From positions 11,979,632 through 12,043,631 of the forward strand of contig CM033105.1 in NCBI GenBank assembly GCA_019321725.1: a DNA stretch of 64,000 nucleotides. Reading direction: 5' to 3'. The position numbers were made by a program, and so were the translations under genes. The notes under the pieces were generated by a model that was not told where the DNA came from, ran no database searches, and saw only the letters and a program-made list of their open reading frames with translations. Source of the stretch: Paulownia fortunei (Eukaryota; Streptophyta; Magnoliopsida; Lamiales; Paulowniaceae). Positions 11,901 to 24,249 of the stretch are shown piece after piece (position 1 is the first letter of the stretch; each line of letters starts with the position of its first letter).

Positions 11901-14900
11901 TTGGTCTCGTTTTGGACAAAAGTTGCAATACTTTGAATGTTTTGATGAAAGGGGATGAATCTATATTTAGTTTGTGTGCTTGAAATGGGAATGCAAAAGA
12001 ATTTTTGGGTCCTTTTCGGGACAAAATACCTTGCAAATTTTGATGAAAGGGGATAACAGTACTGTAGAATTTTGGTGGAAAGACTAACAAAATTGTATTA
12101 ATCAAATGGAAGCCAATGCCCGACTTATATACAGTTTACAAGGAGCTAAATTAAGAAAAGAAAAAGAAATCAAAATAGTTTCCTATATCGATGAGATTCC
12201 TAATTATGATCCCATGATTTTAGGAATCAAAAGTTTCCTAATATTAGAATACAAAGTTTAAATCTTCTATTTTCCAAAACTGCCCAAGCTGGTGAATATT
12301 CATCTTGCATTCCCAGCTTAGTCCTTTTATGAGCCCATCGTCTAGATGACTATTAGTGAATATATAAGGGGTACAATTTAGTCTGCTATCAAAATTCTCC
12401 TTTATAAAGTGTCCGTTAACTTCAATGTGTTTAGTTTTGTTGTGTTGAAAAGGGTTGTGAGGGTTGTGAGTGATATTGATGGCAGACTTCTTGTGAAAAG
12501 ATTGTTGTGACCCCGCATTTGATCTAGCTACCACATTCTTCTCTAGGTCAGAAGATTTCCTCCAAGATAAGTGATCCCACATAATCTGCTTCTGTGTATG
12601 CTTTCAAGATTCTTTACCAAGATTAGCCTTTAGATAGTGTCGTTGTACACCGCCTCAAGGTGAATCTCTCTCGGACTGTACATAAATTGGCTGACCACAC
12701 TCATGGCATAAACAATATAGATATACAAGCTTCCCTATCAATCTTTCGTACATCTCCAATCAACAGGTAGGACTTCATTAGCCTCTCCGATTTTGTGGTT
12801 CGGTTAATTGGTGTGGAATTAGTCTTCACCCCTAACTTCCATATCTTCCATAAGAAGGTTGATCACATATTTCTATTGTAAGATAAATATGCCTTCCCTA
12901 GAATGGGTCACTTCAATTCCTATGAAGTATTTCAACCTCCCAAGTTCTTTTATCTCGAATTCTTGACTAGGCATTTTTTTAAGGCTTCTTCTCCCTCTCA
13001 TTATTCTCTATCATAATTAAGTTGTGGACATATATACTAAAAGAACCGCGACCCCCCCTAAATCCGTTTGTTTTATAAAGACTGTATAATCTCCATGACT
13101 ATGTTGTATCATTGTCTAGCAATACTTTGGCAAACCTTGTAAACCATGCCCTCGATGATTATTTGGGACCGTATTGTGCTTTCTTTAGTTTACAAACTTT
13201 ATTTCCTCCCAAATCTCCCTTGAAGCCTGAGGAATATCCATGTATACCTCTTCTTCCATGACAACAAAATCCTCAATGTGTATATTTTTGCCACAGGAGA
13301 AAATGTCTCCAGGTAATCAATCGTATAAGTCTGCATATATCCCTTTGCCACAAGTCTAGCTTTGTATCTCTCCAAAGAACCGTCTGACTTGTATTTCACT
13401 GTAAACACTCACTTGCAGCGAACAGATTTCTTCCTTGATGGTAAGTCAACAATTTCCCACGCTCATTTCTTCTCAGGTGCCTGCATGTCTTCTCATATAA
13501 TTTTTTTCTAGTTCTCATCAAATAATGCCTCAGATTAAGTATTAAGAATGTATTAAGAATATGAATAGTGTTTACGCTAACCAGAAAACTCCTATGAGAT
13601 GGTGAAGATTTTTTAAAGGACACAAAATTTGCTAGATGGTAGAGGGGGTGTTTAGTGCATTCTATTGTGCCTCTCCTAATGGCAATAGGAAGGTTAAGGT
13701 CATTGTCATGTACCTTATTCTCAGGATCATGAGTTAAGTCTTTAACTTGTAGAGGATCAGTCTCTTATATTGAATAAACATGCATAAATCTCATAAATCT
13801 TGTAGAATCAGTAGTCCATTATTCTTTATCCCGGTTGGCCAAAGACTTGACATGGGAGACACTGGAGTTTGCATGAAAAGTAGCAGAAGGCTCACTAGGC
13901 TGAAGGGCACAAGACATGGAATGATGATGGCCGGACTCCTAGATAGGTTTAGGAATGGAAGAAGGCAAGTTGAGCGAAAGCATATTTGTATCCTTATCTT
14001 CAAGTAAGTGCTCCCCCTGAAGATAAGGTTGAGAAAAGTATGGATTCATTCCTTAAAGGTGACATCGATTGAGACGAAAAATTTCTCAGTTGGTGGATGA
14101 TAACACTTATAACTCTTTTAGGTTGACGATTAGCCCACAAACATACACTTTACAGCGCTTGGATCTAACTTCCCTTTATTATGGTTATGGATATTGACAA
14201 AGACAGTGCACCCAAACTTTCTAGGAGTGAGATTATTTATGATACTGAGACTAGGATATAATTGTGAAAGCATCTCCATTGGTGATTTAAATCCTAGAAC
14301 TATGGAAGGGGAGACACTTGATTATGTATGTGATGTAAGCACGGGATCCCCTTGTTTTGGCATGTTTTGGTGGAAAAGAAAAGCTCGTGTTGTGGCAAGT
14401 AAATGGTCATTTTTCTCTCTGCCACTCCATTTTGCTGTAGGGTGTTGACACATGAGGACTCATGGATAATATCTTCTTTTTGAGGAGACAAAACCTGATT
14501 AAAATAATCTTGTGCATTACCCAATTTGAATCTTTTTATTTTGACACCAAACTGATTTTAAATCATATTATGGAAATTTGGAAGAACACTACTTACATTG
14601 GATTTGAATTTAAGAAGAAAAATCTAAGAGACTCAAAGTGTGATCATTGATAAAAGAGACAAACCAAGGAGAACTGACACATTTGGGACAGTAGAAGGTC
14701 CCCATATATCACTGTGGATCAAGTAAAAACGCACAAAACTTTTCTTATTACCGATTGGAAAGGAAACACGCTTGTGTTTTGCAAATTCACACACATCACA
14801 ATGAAAATGTTCATGACCCTTTTAAATAAGGAAGGAAATATAGTTTTTAAAATCCCAAAAGATGGATGCCCTTGTCTAAAATGATGAAGCTTGATAGTTT

Positions 14901-17900
14901 CTTTATGGGTAACTATAGAATTGACAGAGATAACTTTTTCATTACCTTATTTGATATGCATAAATCTTCAATATAATAGAACCTGTTCTCCTCCTTACAA
15001 GTCCAATCTTCTTCACATAATCTTGGTCTTGAAATACACACCGAGAGGGATAGAAAAGAAAATTAGAGTTCGCGTCTTGAGTGAGGTTTTGTACGGACAC
15101 TAAATTGGTAGACAATTTGGGTACATGGACATTTGTTAGTGTAAGATGTAAGTTGATATGAACATTTGTGGTGAGGTTAGCTTAACCTTGATTCCTTTGT
15201 TGTCGTTCACGGTTGCCCCACTCCTTGCTCGATGGTCTGCCATTTAGTTTCCAGCACTTGTTACGAAGCCTCGACTTCTTGCAATAGGTACACTAGATAT
15301 CATCTTTAGGGTCTTCATTGTCTCGGCCTGAGGACCATGATAAGTCTGCCTTCCCATTCAGCCTGTACATGCCTGGATGTTTTGTAAATCGCCGGTCTTT
15401 GAATGCGAGACAACCTCTTCTGATTGTGCAATGGTGTTTAACACTGTGGTTGCAAACATATTTGATTGGATTTATGAATTCAGAAATCCTAAAGAAAAGA
15501 ATTCTTGGAGTTGAAGGGCAGCAACAAATTACTGATAATAAAGGTCAGAAAGAAGCAGATTTTTGAAAAGTAAAGCAGTAATAAACTGTTCTGTTTTACT
15601 CTGTTTTTTAAGTAGAAAAGATGGTGTTTTCAGATCAGCATGAAGGCTGTAAAAGATACTGTTTTTAGATCAGCATGAAGGCTAGAAAATTCCAACAATG
15701 AAGGCTGGATAATACACTCAAAAAGCTGGCTCTGGTACCAGGTGAATTTTTGGTGAAAAGACTCACAAAATTGTATTAATCAAATGGAAGCCAATGTCCG
15801 GCTTATGTACAATTTACAAGGAAGAAAAAAAAATCATAACAGTTTCCTATATTAGTAAGATTCCTAATTGTAATCCCATGATTCTAGGAATCTACAATAT
15901 ATAAGTTTCCTAATATTATAATTCAAGAATTTTGAGGAAATAAATCTTCTATTTTACAACAACAACATTTATATCGGGTACACAATGGGCATGGAGAAGG
16001 TGCTCAAATTTTTTGACAGATATTAGCTTAATTAACCTTAACTCAAGAAAGATATTAGAAAGTGCCTTGCGAATTTCATATTATTGACCAAAAAGTGAAA
16101 AAAAAATAATAATAAAGAAGAAAGAAAGGAGGCGGCAGAGACGGAGGCAGAGGAGAATTATTCCAGCCAGAATAATGTTCCTCCAAGAGTGCGATAAGAG
16201 TCTCATTTTCTATTTTTGTCACAACTCACAACCATGGAATGCGCACAGGTACTGAGTGGTTAAATACAATTCCATAAAAAATTCAAGAAACTCGAGTAGA
16301 CCACAGCAGCTGTCCCACCATTTGCGCAACCCCCCGCCCTCCATCTTTTGTCTTTCTTTCCATTGTTCTCTCATATCAAATGCAAGCAATCTAATAATTC
16401 AGGTAATTAATAATTTGAAAAATGGTGGTCTCTGGTGGAAAGATGCATTGTTCGTCCATATGAAAATTTTTAACATTATAAAATAGAAAATCCCTTGTTT
16501 AATTTGATGCTAAAATTTGTGTCACATTTAAGTATTCCAGAACTTGGAAATAAAATTCACATGATTATGTCAAGAAATATGTCGATCTGTTTGTATTTAG
16601 AGAAACTCTGTTGTGTTATTCAATCTCAATATGTAGTTGCGTTAATTTGCTATTTGCCATTAGATGATATTGGTCATATATGTCTTGTTTTAGGGTATTA
16701 ATTTTTAGCTCAGTCATTTTCTTTACTCTTATTGCTGTAGGTGGTGTATGGGGAGGATGAAATAGCATATCAAATAGGTGAAACAACGGAGATATTGTCA
16801 AGAGGTCAGCTTTGTGCAACACCACATTGCGTCCGGGTATTTTGGTTATTTAATCTCTTATTTTCTGTGACACCACAGAATATTTGGCATATTAGGCAAG
16901 TTATGCTGGTGGTTCAGTTAGGTCTTTTATATAGTCTTCAATTTTCTTGCTTTTTTTAAATCGCACTCTCTTTTATTTAGTTGTCATATTTCAGGATTAG
17001 GGTGTAGAGACAACATGCATTTGTGCTATCAGTTCTTTCTATTCATTTTATCAAAGTAGTAGGCATACATGATTAACTTTGAAAATTAGATTTCTAGCTT
17101 TCAGGCAAGGGAACACTGTGAAAATAAGAATATAAATGTTGACCCAGTGATACGTGACTAATGGCAGTTGGTGTTAAATTATTTCTAATGTATAAATTGT
17201 GTTATAAGTTAACAAGCTCCAAGCCTCAGATACTGCATTTTAGGACCAGCACCTGTCATATGTGCTGCTTGTCTTATTCTGTTTAATTTTTTTGTGCCAC
17301 AAAAGCTTTTCATTTTGTCTTTTGTGTGTTCAACATCATTTCATAGGTTTATCTTGAAACCGGAGTCGACAACACTCTGTTGACCAGACAAGCATCTGCT
17401 ACTGTATCTGAATAAGATTGGTAACTTAATGCAAGCCTGCATTTGGCATACTGCATGGAGACTAGAATTATACGAGAAATCATAAAATATCTAAAATGTT
17501 AGTGGTAGTTCTGAGGTTATTTTCCATCATGTGTTGGGAGGAACAGAATATGGAACTTTTGGAATCTTTCTGGAAAATCTTTGGGAACATACTAGGGATC
17601 TTTATGTTGGTGCAGTGATTTAATTCAGAAGAGAACATTATTGTCAATAATTTTCTAGGAAAAGTTCACCAATGTCTTTTTCCAAATAAAATCAAAATAG
17701 AAAGTGTTATTCAACAAATCATGATTGCATGCATATGGTTCAAGTTTAAAGAAAGCAATTTTACTCGGCCGTAGAAGAAAGAATAATAATCTTGATGCTC
17801 ATGCACCGACCATACAGAGCAAAGCTTGTCAACTGCAGAATTTCTTGTTATATCTATTTCATTCCCAACCACCGCATATTATAGCTCACCAGTCATTATT

Positions 17901-19800
17901 TTCTTTGAGATTCTGAAGTTTCTTGATTTCCTTTTTTATTTCCTTTTTATTATTTTTTGATATTTAGGCACCAAAAGGGGAGGCGGCATATGGTGTTGAA
18001 CGTTCCACATTTGCATTATTTATGCAGCCTGACTGGTACGCCGTCACGAATCTTTCTATATATCTAGCTGTTGAAACTTATCTAGCTCTTTAGTTCACTA
18101 TAGATTCTCTTTGTATTTTGCTGTTGAACTTTGTTATCGAGCCATATTTTAAGCCATTAATAATACAAGAATATGCAGTCATGATCAAGACACAATACTT
18201 TAGGAATTCATAGTAAAAGGTAGGAAGCACAACGACATGTAGCTTTCTCTAAGTTCCATCTAAGTCAAACTTCTCCATTCTCCACTTCCACAGAAAGGAA
18301 GAAATACAAAGGGGCTAAGCTTTTCAAAGCTCACTCTGTACAGAATATTGCAAATTTGATGGATTCATAGCTATTATCATTCTTTCTTCTTTATCTGCTT
18401 ATAAAATCAAACCATAAAAAATGAGAAAATTCAAGCTGAGTTTTTTAAAACCTTTCTTTTGGAATTTGTATTTTTACTTACGAGGAATTATTAGGATCAT
18501 ACTCAAATTATTCTCTCTGTATGACATTTCCTATGTATATTTATGTTAAAAGTAGTAGTTGCATATATTATTCTTTCTTGATTATAATATCAATTGAATA
18601 TGTATCGTATTGATGAGTTCATTGCAGCATATATCTGATGGTAAGGCAAGGATGAAATGAAATGTTTGTTGTCCATGCAATTTTGAGTGATTGCAGAACC
18701 AGGCATCTGAAATCTTAAGCATCCTTGTGCTGCCAATTGTGTATAGATAACGGGATATCTACATAAAACAGGGGCTGGGCCTGAAATTTTTGTCAGTAGT
18801 CATTTTGGTAGTGACTAATTTGCATGATCTATACCATGGATCCTAAATTGAAAAAAGTTCAGCATTCAATTCATTTCTTCTGTATTCTGCCAAAGATATT
18901 TCTAGCACGACTCACTCTTAACATTTTTAATAGTATTAAAAAGATATATATTTTTTTTAAATTTGACCTTTTTTGGCCTAAGATGCTTTTTTTCAACCCA
19001 ATAATTTTAAATTTTTTTTTAAAGATTTTTACTGGGAATCAGAAGATTAAGATTCATCATTAAAATATGAACTAAAACACACAAGCCTAGTGGGTTTTCT
19101 TTCAATCCAATGGGATCAGTGACCATTTGGGATTTTATTTTCATTTGACACCATGCAACTATATTACAAAATCATGAGTAATGATAATTGTTTAGTCCTT
19201 GCTCCGACTTTTAGCTTCTAAATGTTCTCTCATATCTATTTCTCAGTTGCAGTATTTTGATCTGCCTTTTATGTTTAGGGATGAAAAGCTTATTTTTCCA
19301 GAGCTAGTGAATATTCATGAGGTGAGTCCTTTGAGTTCCTGTTACTACGACAAACATTTGAGACTGTATTAGTAACTACTGCACTGGTTACTTTCAAGAA
19401 TCCTCCATATAGTTGAACATTAGGCAACAAAACAAAAAGACAGCAAAAAGCAGTGTCAATCTTTCCATTTTCCTAGTTAACTGTTACACAGTCAAAATAC
19501 CTGAGTAGTCTCATTTATGTTGCATCTGATTCCATGAGAGAGGATGCTTCTCAATTTAGTATTTTTGAACACAAGAAAGTTACTAAAAAGTAATGAGAAA
19601 AAGGAATGAGAACCAAAAATTAACTAATAACACTAAATTCTGATTCTAGTTTATCACTCATTGACAAACTTTCTATTTCTTTTTATATTTATGGTATTTT
19701 CTTGGTCATTTTCTTGCAGTTTATCATGCCTAATGGGTCTATTTCTTTTGGAGATTATACTGAAAGAGTGCTGGACAAGTATTATGACATTAATGCATAA
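8952..19800 (+). CDS. 2-oxoglutarate/Fe(II)-dependent oxygenase, C-terminal exons
   Basis: Six exons with GT-AG introns join into one open frame of about 153 codons: 8952-9022, 11547-11647, 16741-16836, 17968-18035, 19279-19321, 19720-19800 (stop TAA 19798-19800). The product resembles isopenicillin-N-synthase-like oxygenases, soluble enzymes that oxidise a substrate using Fe(II), O2 and 2-oxoglutarate. The iron ligands are visible: H-T-D in [13 protein letters not shown] (His 8998-9000, Asp 9004-9006) and His in ATPHCV (16825-16827). Arg of [13 protein letters not shown] (18001-18003) is the expected co-substrate-binding residue (RST in place of RxS). It ends at YYDINA. The first visible exon starts inside a codon, so N-terminal exons (roughly half the protein) lie upstream. 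Introns are 2524, 5093, 1131, 1243 and 398 bases; the first two hold retroelements and the others show nothing else. Every exon is open and splice sites are intact, so the gene may be functional. Substrate unknown. Confidence 0.85.
9390..10340 (-). repeat. copia LTR remnant in the first visible intron
   Basis: It contains ATACCTTAATTGCACTTCGG (9489-9508; compare ATACCTTACGTGCACTTCG in the LTR at 40.4 kb), a GAATTTTCGGCC segment matching the solo LTR near 7143 in reverse, and the alternating AATTAATTGATTTAAT tract with CCAATTGGGCTT typical of these LTRs. Ends and target duplication are not resolved. Confidence 0.4.
12063..12279 (-). repeat. 3' LTR of the intronic copia
   Basis: Matches 15741-15962 over nearly its whole length, with scattered substitutions and small indels, which indicates an old insertion. 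It ends where RNase H-like sequence begins. Confidence 0.8.
12290..15600 (-). pseudogene. copia gag-pol remnant
   Basis: Minus-strand order: a CCHC-type zinc knuckle region near 15300-15190 (C-T-Y-C-K-K ... C-W-K-L-N-G-R-P; the His position looks mutated), then integrase near 14524-14300 ('[16 protein letters not shown]'), then reverse transcriptase near 13408-13199 ('[20 protein letters not shown]', 'ETFSPVAKI'). RNase H is only debris near 12300-12600. Frames are broken by many stops and frameshifts. It is the same broad lineage as the element at the left edge, judged by the CTYCKK-type knuckle and TGGTxxCAGAGCC primer site. Non-functional. Confidence 0.8.
15728..15740 (-). other. primer-binding site of the intronic copia
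   Basis: The minus strand reads TGGTACCAGAGCC, one base from the usual TGGTATCAGAGCC initiator tRNA-Met complement, directly abutting the LTR. Confidence 0.8.
15741..15962 (-). repeat. 5' LTR of the intronic copia
   Basis: The partner of 12063-12279. The distal end on the minus strand starts TGTTGTAAAATAG and the proximal end stops at the primer site. Confidence 0.8.
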
Positions 19801-21218
19801 AATCTCATGTTCAGTTACAATGACACATATGGAACTAGTTTTTGTTTTTGTTTTTTTCCCTTTTTACTTTTTGTTTTCCCTTTTACATATTTTCAAACTG
19901 TTCTTGGAAAACATTTCTTGTAATCAATTATTGAATATCTTCTTCAATGTTAAATTTCTGAATAATTGCTGTCCAAATGGTGGATCCAGCTGATAGATTA
20001 CATGATAATCGAGGTGGTTTGCATTTTCAGATTATTTGATGGAATATTTGCTGTCATATGCTTGAACTGTGTCTTCTTGTCATACATTGAATGATGCGTG
20101 GGAGTATCGTTCTTCTTGTTTGTCAGATTTTATTTTATTTTCCTTTCCCCTTTGGGTTGTAGTTGAACTGCAATTACTGACCACTGCAATTAGTGTCCTT
20201 CAAACATACATCGGTAATACTTCAAACATGCATCGCTAATATCTATAAGTACATAAGCTTGCCTTATCAAGGCTCGAGTATTTTGCCCCTATTGAAGATA
20301 AATGTCACTCTCCACCACCCTCTCCCTTATAAGTAGAAAACAATTGCTGAATGGAGTTTGTTTAGTATAGCTTGTAGCTTCCAAAATAAAATTTTCTTGT
20401 TTCCAATTCATAAATTAGGATGAACTATTGCTTGAAAAGCTTTTCTGTTTAGCTTTGTGATAAGAAATGGGGTACCCTTTTTTATCACACTCAAATACTA
20501 TGTCTGCTTATGGGTTCCATGAGTCCAAAAAAATACAAAATAAATCATGTATAACACAAAAAATCAGCTAACTCAAAAATTTCTTTCCTTGGAAATTTAA
20601 GGCATCCTGAACCTTTCACCATTATAAATCTATACATTTATTTGGGTAAACTCCCATATTTAAAAGTAGTAATTTGATTCACATGGTTGTACAAAATGCT
20701 TGTTGAAGTACTAATTTTTTACGAAGTGTTAGAAGAGAAACGTTTAATACTAAGAATTCTGGAATTTTATTTGCAGCATGCATGATGTTTTAGTTTTTGG
20801 CATTTATCTCCTTTTAGATTTGCATTTTGACAGTGTCCTCTTCTTTAATATATTGGATCAAAGATTCTAAAATAATTTCACTTAAAAAGCCATGACACTC
20901 TCATCTTATACATGGAAAACTAGCAACTTTTGAAAAACCAGAAGGAACTTATTTAATTATTGCACTAACATTTTTTTAAGAAAAAAGTGAGACCAAAATT
21001 CAAAATTTGAGATGTCATCAATGGTGTAAAAAGATATTATTAATTTCTCCATTTGACAAATAAAGGATAATGTTCGAAATATTCAAAATTGTAAGTAGTT
21101 TTCAAATTACATGATACAATTTGAAGCGGAAGAAAAAGATTTTAATTTAAGCTTTAGATTTAGGTCTCTCACTTGTTTTAGAAAAGTATGCATTTCAAAA
21201 CAAAGGATATTAAACTAA
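19801..21218. other. 3' flank of the oxygenase gene, nothing else recognised
   Basis: AT-rich non-coding sequence between the oxygenase stop codon and the Mutator-like element. The 3' UTR is presumably within the first few hundred bases; a polyadenylation site could not be chosen with confidence. Confidence 0.4.
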
Positions 21219-22488
21219 GGATAATTGCGAAAAACAATCCTATATTTTAAAAAGTCTGCACAAAATTCTCCTCTACAAGGTTTAATGCAATAACACCCCT
21301 CGTGTTAACTAAAAAATCGGCACACTCTCCCTTTTACTCCGCTAGCTCTAATGCTGTTAGTTTTTCTTGTGAACTTCTCGTTATACCCTTGAAAATCATA
21401 ACCATTGGATCTTACTTCAAATCAAATCAATAGCCCATATTTTTTATTCATATAATTCTTTTATCTTTAATTTTTCTTTTGTTTTTCCTTTTTCAAATAT
21501 TATATTTCGTATGTTATTATACATACATCAATACATATATACATAAACAAATAAGCCACCATTTCCAGAGTGGGGGTGACAATCATGGGTGGTGGATGGC
21601 GGATGACGGTGGGTGGAAGAAGAAGAAAAAAGAAAGAAAGAAGAAGAAGAAGAAGCGGGTGGCGGGCGATGGGTGGGTAGGGATGGTGGTGGGTGGAGGA
21701 AGAAGGAGAATAAGAAGAGGAGAAAAAAAAAAAAGAAAAAGATTTAGGGCTATGGTTTGCCTTGTTGTGTTGGGGAAGAAGGAAGGAGAAAATAAGAATA
21801 TGAAGAAGAAAAGAAAGAAAGAAAGAAAGAAGCTGGCGCCGGGTGATCGGTGGGTGGCGGATGGTGGGGGTGGGTGGTTGGATGGAAGAAGAAGAAGAAA
21901 AAAAAAAAAAAGAAGAAGAAGAAGAAGATTTAGGGCTATGGTTTGCCTTGTTGTGTTGGGGAAGAAGGAGAAAAGAAATTTGGGAAAAATGAGAAAATGA
22001 TAAGCATTGTTAAACTCCAATTCCAAAGATGAAATTTTGTAATTCTTATGGTACTTTTTTGGATTTTTATAATTTTTCTAAGATTTCTATAATTTTTATG
22101 GAGTTTTTTTGATTTTTTTGTGATTTTTATGAAATTTTGGAGATAGAGCATAACATTTTCAAAAATTAATAAAATGATTTTTATATTTAATTCTATATCT
22201 TTTGCAAAACATTTGTATATTTTTTGCAAAATCTTTAATTACATTATGATTTTTATTGCTAATATTATAAGGTATAATAGTCTATTTCATGGTCATTTTC
22301 TTTCGAAGAAGGCTGAACACATGCATCTTTGCATTTGGGAGTGTGTGTTTTACACCCTCAGTTAATTTTATTGGAAAGAGGGTTTTGTAATGATTTTTAG
22401 TTAAAACAATGGGTGTTCTTGCATAAAATTTTACATAAGGGATTTTCAGCAAGTTTGCTAAACTATAGGAGTTTTTTACAGTTATCCC
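21219..22488. mobile_element. Mutator-like non-autonomous element with long inverted termini
   Basis: The left end GGATAATTGCGAAAAACAAT and the right end, read in reverse as GGGATAACTGTAAAAAACTC, are homologous, and similarity continues inward for at least 110 bases (21219-21335 against 22375-22488; landmarks AACACCCCTCGTGTTAACTA and, in reverse, AACACCCATTGTTTTAACTA). Length is 1.27 kb with no transposase frame. Long terminal inverted repeats without a gene fit a non-autonomous MULE. No 9-base target duplication is visible, so the family call is inference. Confidence 0.65.
21583..21970 (+). repeat. duplicated GAA/GGTGG-rich core with a repeated 43-base tag
   Basis: Two units, each a GGTGGGTGG-rich part, then an AAG/GAA run, then an identical tag of about 43 bases (21741-21783 and 21927-21969, starting GATTTAGGGCTATGG), lie 186 bases apart. 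Long open frames across this stretch are products of its low complexity. Confidence 0.8.
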
Positions 22489-23140
22489 AAATCTTTATAA
22501 AATCATGCATTATTTTCCCACATAAAAATATAATCATATTTTGTCGCGAACTAAAATTTCCACCCAAATGAGTCCGATCTTGAGATATGAATACCCAACC
22601 TTAAATCATTGTAAAACTAAATAACTCAAACTTACTGATCAACTCAATCTCTAACTTAAGTATTACTTAAAAATATCCAAATTAGGAGAAAACTTAAATC
22701 ATAAAGCAAAGGTTAAGGACTACGTTGTAGTTCACAAAGGGTAAATTCTTAACTCTATTACAAAATATATCAATTCCACAAGTTATTCTCCTCTATTACT
22801 GGCTCCACAATATCGTGCAAATTCCGTCCAAATTGTGGAAGAAAGAAGAGAAAAAACATAATATTACATGACTAAAGAACTCGGTGACTGCCTGTATCGG
22901 TGACGAAGGGCACACAATTATTTTTACTATTAAATGTACTAATATAACTAGCATCAAAATTTCATAAGATTGTTGAAAAGATTTAGAAAGAAATCAATTT
23001 CAAAAAAAATGAGTCAACTGGTCTTTTACAGAAATGTATGAATATCATAAAATCAATCACAATAGTTGATGTGGTATCACTCATTTTTTTTGAATTGTTC
23101 ATTAAATTTCAAGTACTACGTGGGCGTAAGCCATCATAAA
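22489..23140. other. non-coding, nothing recognised
   Basis: AT-rich sequence right of the Mutator-like element. It may be decayed LTR material but no ends or partner copy were found. Confidence 0.4.
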
Positions 23141-24249
23141 TAGTTATTAGGGTGCCGGGGTTGTTCCAACAAAAATCCTCTGCTCCAGTAAGAACCAAAA
23201 CAAGTAGGAATAAAGTAGAGAGCTGAGAACTGTAAAGAGCTAAATGAATTGTGTACCTAAAAATAATGGGAAATGTGACTATTCATAGTGTTCTGCTGAA
23301 GCGTGAGCCCATGGGCTTGGGCTGTGCTTATTGACCTCAAGGACTTAGCCTTTGGTCCTTGTATTGGGTCATGGCCCATCATAAGCCCTCCTACTCTCAG
23401 GCAAGCCTTATGGTGGGGTTGGTCGAGAGTAAGTCGTCAAAACTCTTGGATTTAACCCATCGTGAGGGCTCTATATATAAGGTTAGAAAATGGAGGCCTT
23501 GAGGGCACTTTGGGTTCTTGGAGTATCATGGGTTCTCATGGTTTGTACTTCTTTCCTTTTTTATTTTTCCACCCTCCTACTTTTCCTCAGTCTTCTAAGA
23601 TCTTCCCCTTATCCTTTGCTTTGTTACTTTTCCTTCTTTTTTCTTATTTTGTTGTGTTTTTTCTTCTTGTCATTATGTCGAACACTTTTGAGACGACTCG
23701 TAGTTATGCAAAAGGGGTAGTGGTAATCTAAATTTGAAAGAGAGGGTTCACATCCCGATCAGAGAGATAGAGGGCGGCGACATGGGGTCACTGCTACCAT
23801 GGGCAGCGACGGTGATGCTTGTCGAGCCATTAGCTCGACTTGGGATTCGTAGGGCAGTATCACTTTTTCAGGAGACAACACAGCCCCCGCGGCATCGCCC
23901 AGTGTAAAGGTATGACCACCCATTAACTCGACATACTCGGGTCAATCTTTTGGTTTGACTCAGTGCCCTTTAGATGTTGTCGTGTTTCCCCAATTGTTGA
24001 AGCTTCGAGTCAAGGGCATGTTTTTAGCCACATGGGACTAATCGTGCTTCCCATAGTCATTTACCTTCGGGTAGTGGCCCTGTCAATCCTGAATACCTCG
24101 AGGGTGCTCTCCCTAGAGAATTGAGGTCATTCTTATTTTGCCCGCGTATGCAAGGGAGTCTTGGGAGAGTGAAGAGTCTTATGATTCGAGTATAGAGTCT
24201 TCTTATTCGATTGGAGAGTCTTTTGACTCGAGAGAGGGTGGGAGCTCCT
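23141..24249 (+). pseudogene. decayed retroelement 5' region with Ser/Glu-rich frame
   Basis: GC content and codon-like texture rise here. A TATA-like TCTATATATAAGG at about 23469-23481 is followed by a pyrimidine-rich leader and an ATG at 23675 opening a short frame (MSNTFETTRSYAKGVVVI) before a stop. Near the end a frame reads ESWESEESYDSS and GESFDSREGGSS, built from repeats of GAGTCTTxTGAxTCGAG. It is interrupted at GGSS by the solo LTR and resumes at 31703. The organisation resembles the first frame of large plant retroelement derivatives, but no defining domain is visible. Confidence 0.35.

Larger units (their letters stand above)
12063..15962 (-). mobile_element. Ty1/copia element, 3.9 kb, antisense in an intron
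   Basis: Flanked by LTRs of about 220 bases (12063-12279 and 15741-15962) sharing long matching stretches such as AATTGTATTAATCAAATGGA. The primer site at 15740-15728 puts the 5' LTR on the right, so the element runs on the minus strand, opposite to the host oxygenase gene. Internal sequence shows zinc knuckle, integrase and reverse transcriptase fragments in the expected order. No exact 5-base target duplication could be read at the ends. Confidence 0.85.

Noticed and set aside
13780..14007. Plus-strand frame inside the intronic copia
   Set aside because: Antisense to decayed copia pol; no independent evidence.
16256..16701. Plus-strand frames just before the third visible oxygenase exon
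   Set aside because: They lie in the intron, do not share frame or splice sites with the exon at 16741 and show no domain.
21479..22026. Long open frames on both strands over the GAA-rich region
   Set aside because: Composition is low-complexity (Lys/Arg/Gly on one strand, Phe/Leu/Pro on the other) and the stretch lies inside a transposon core; open frames are expected by chance.
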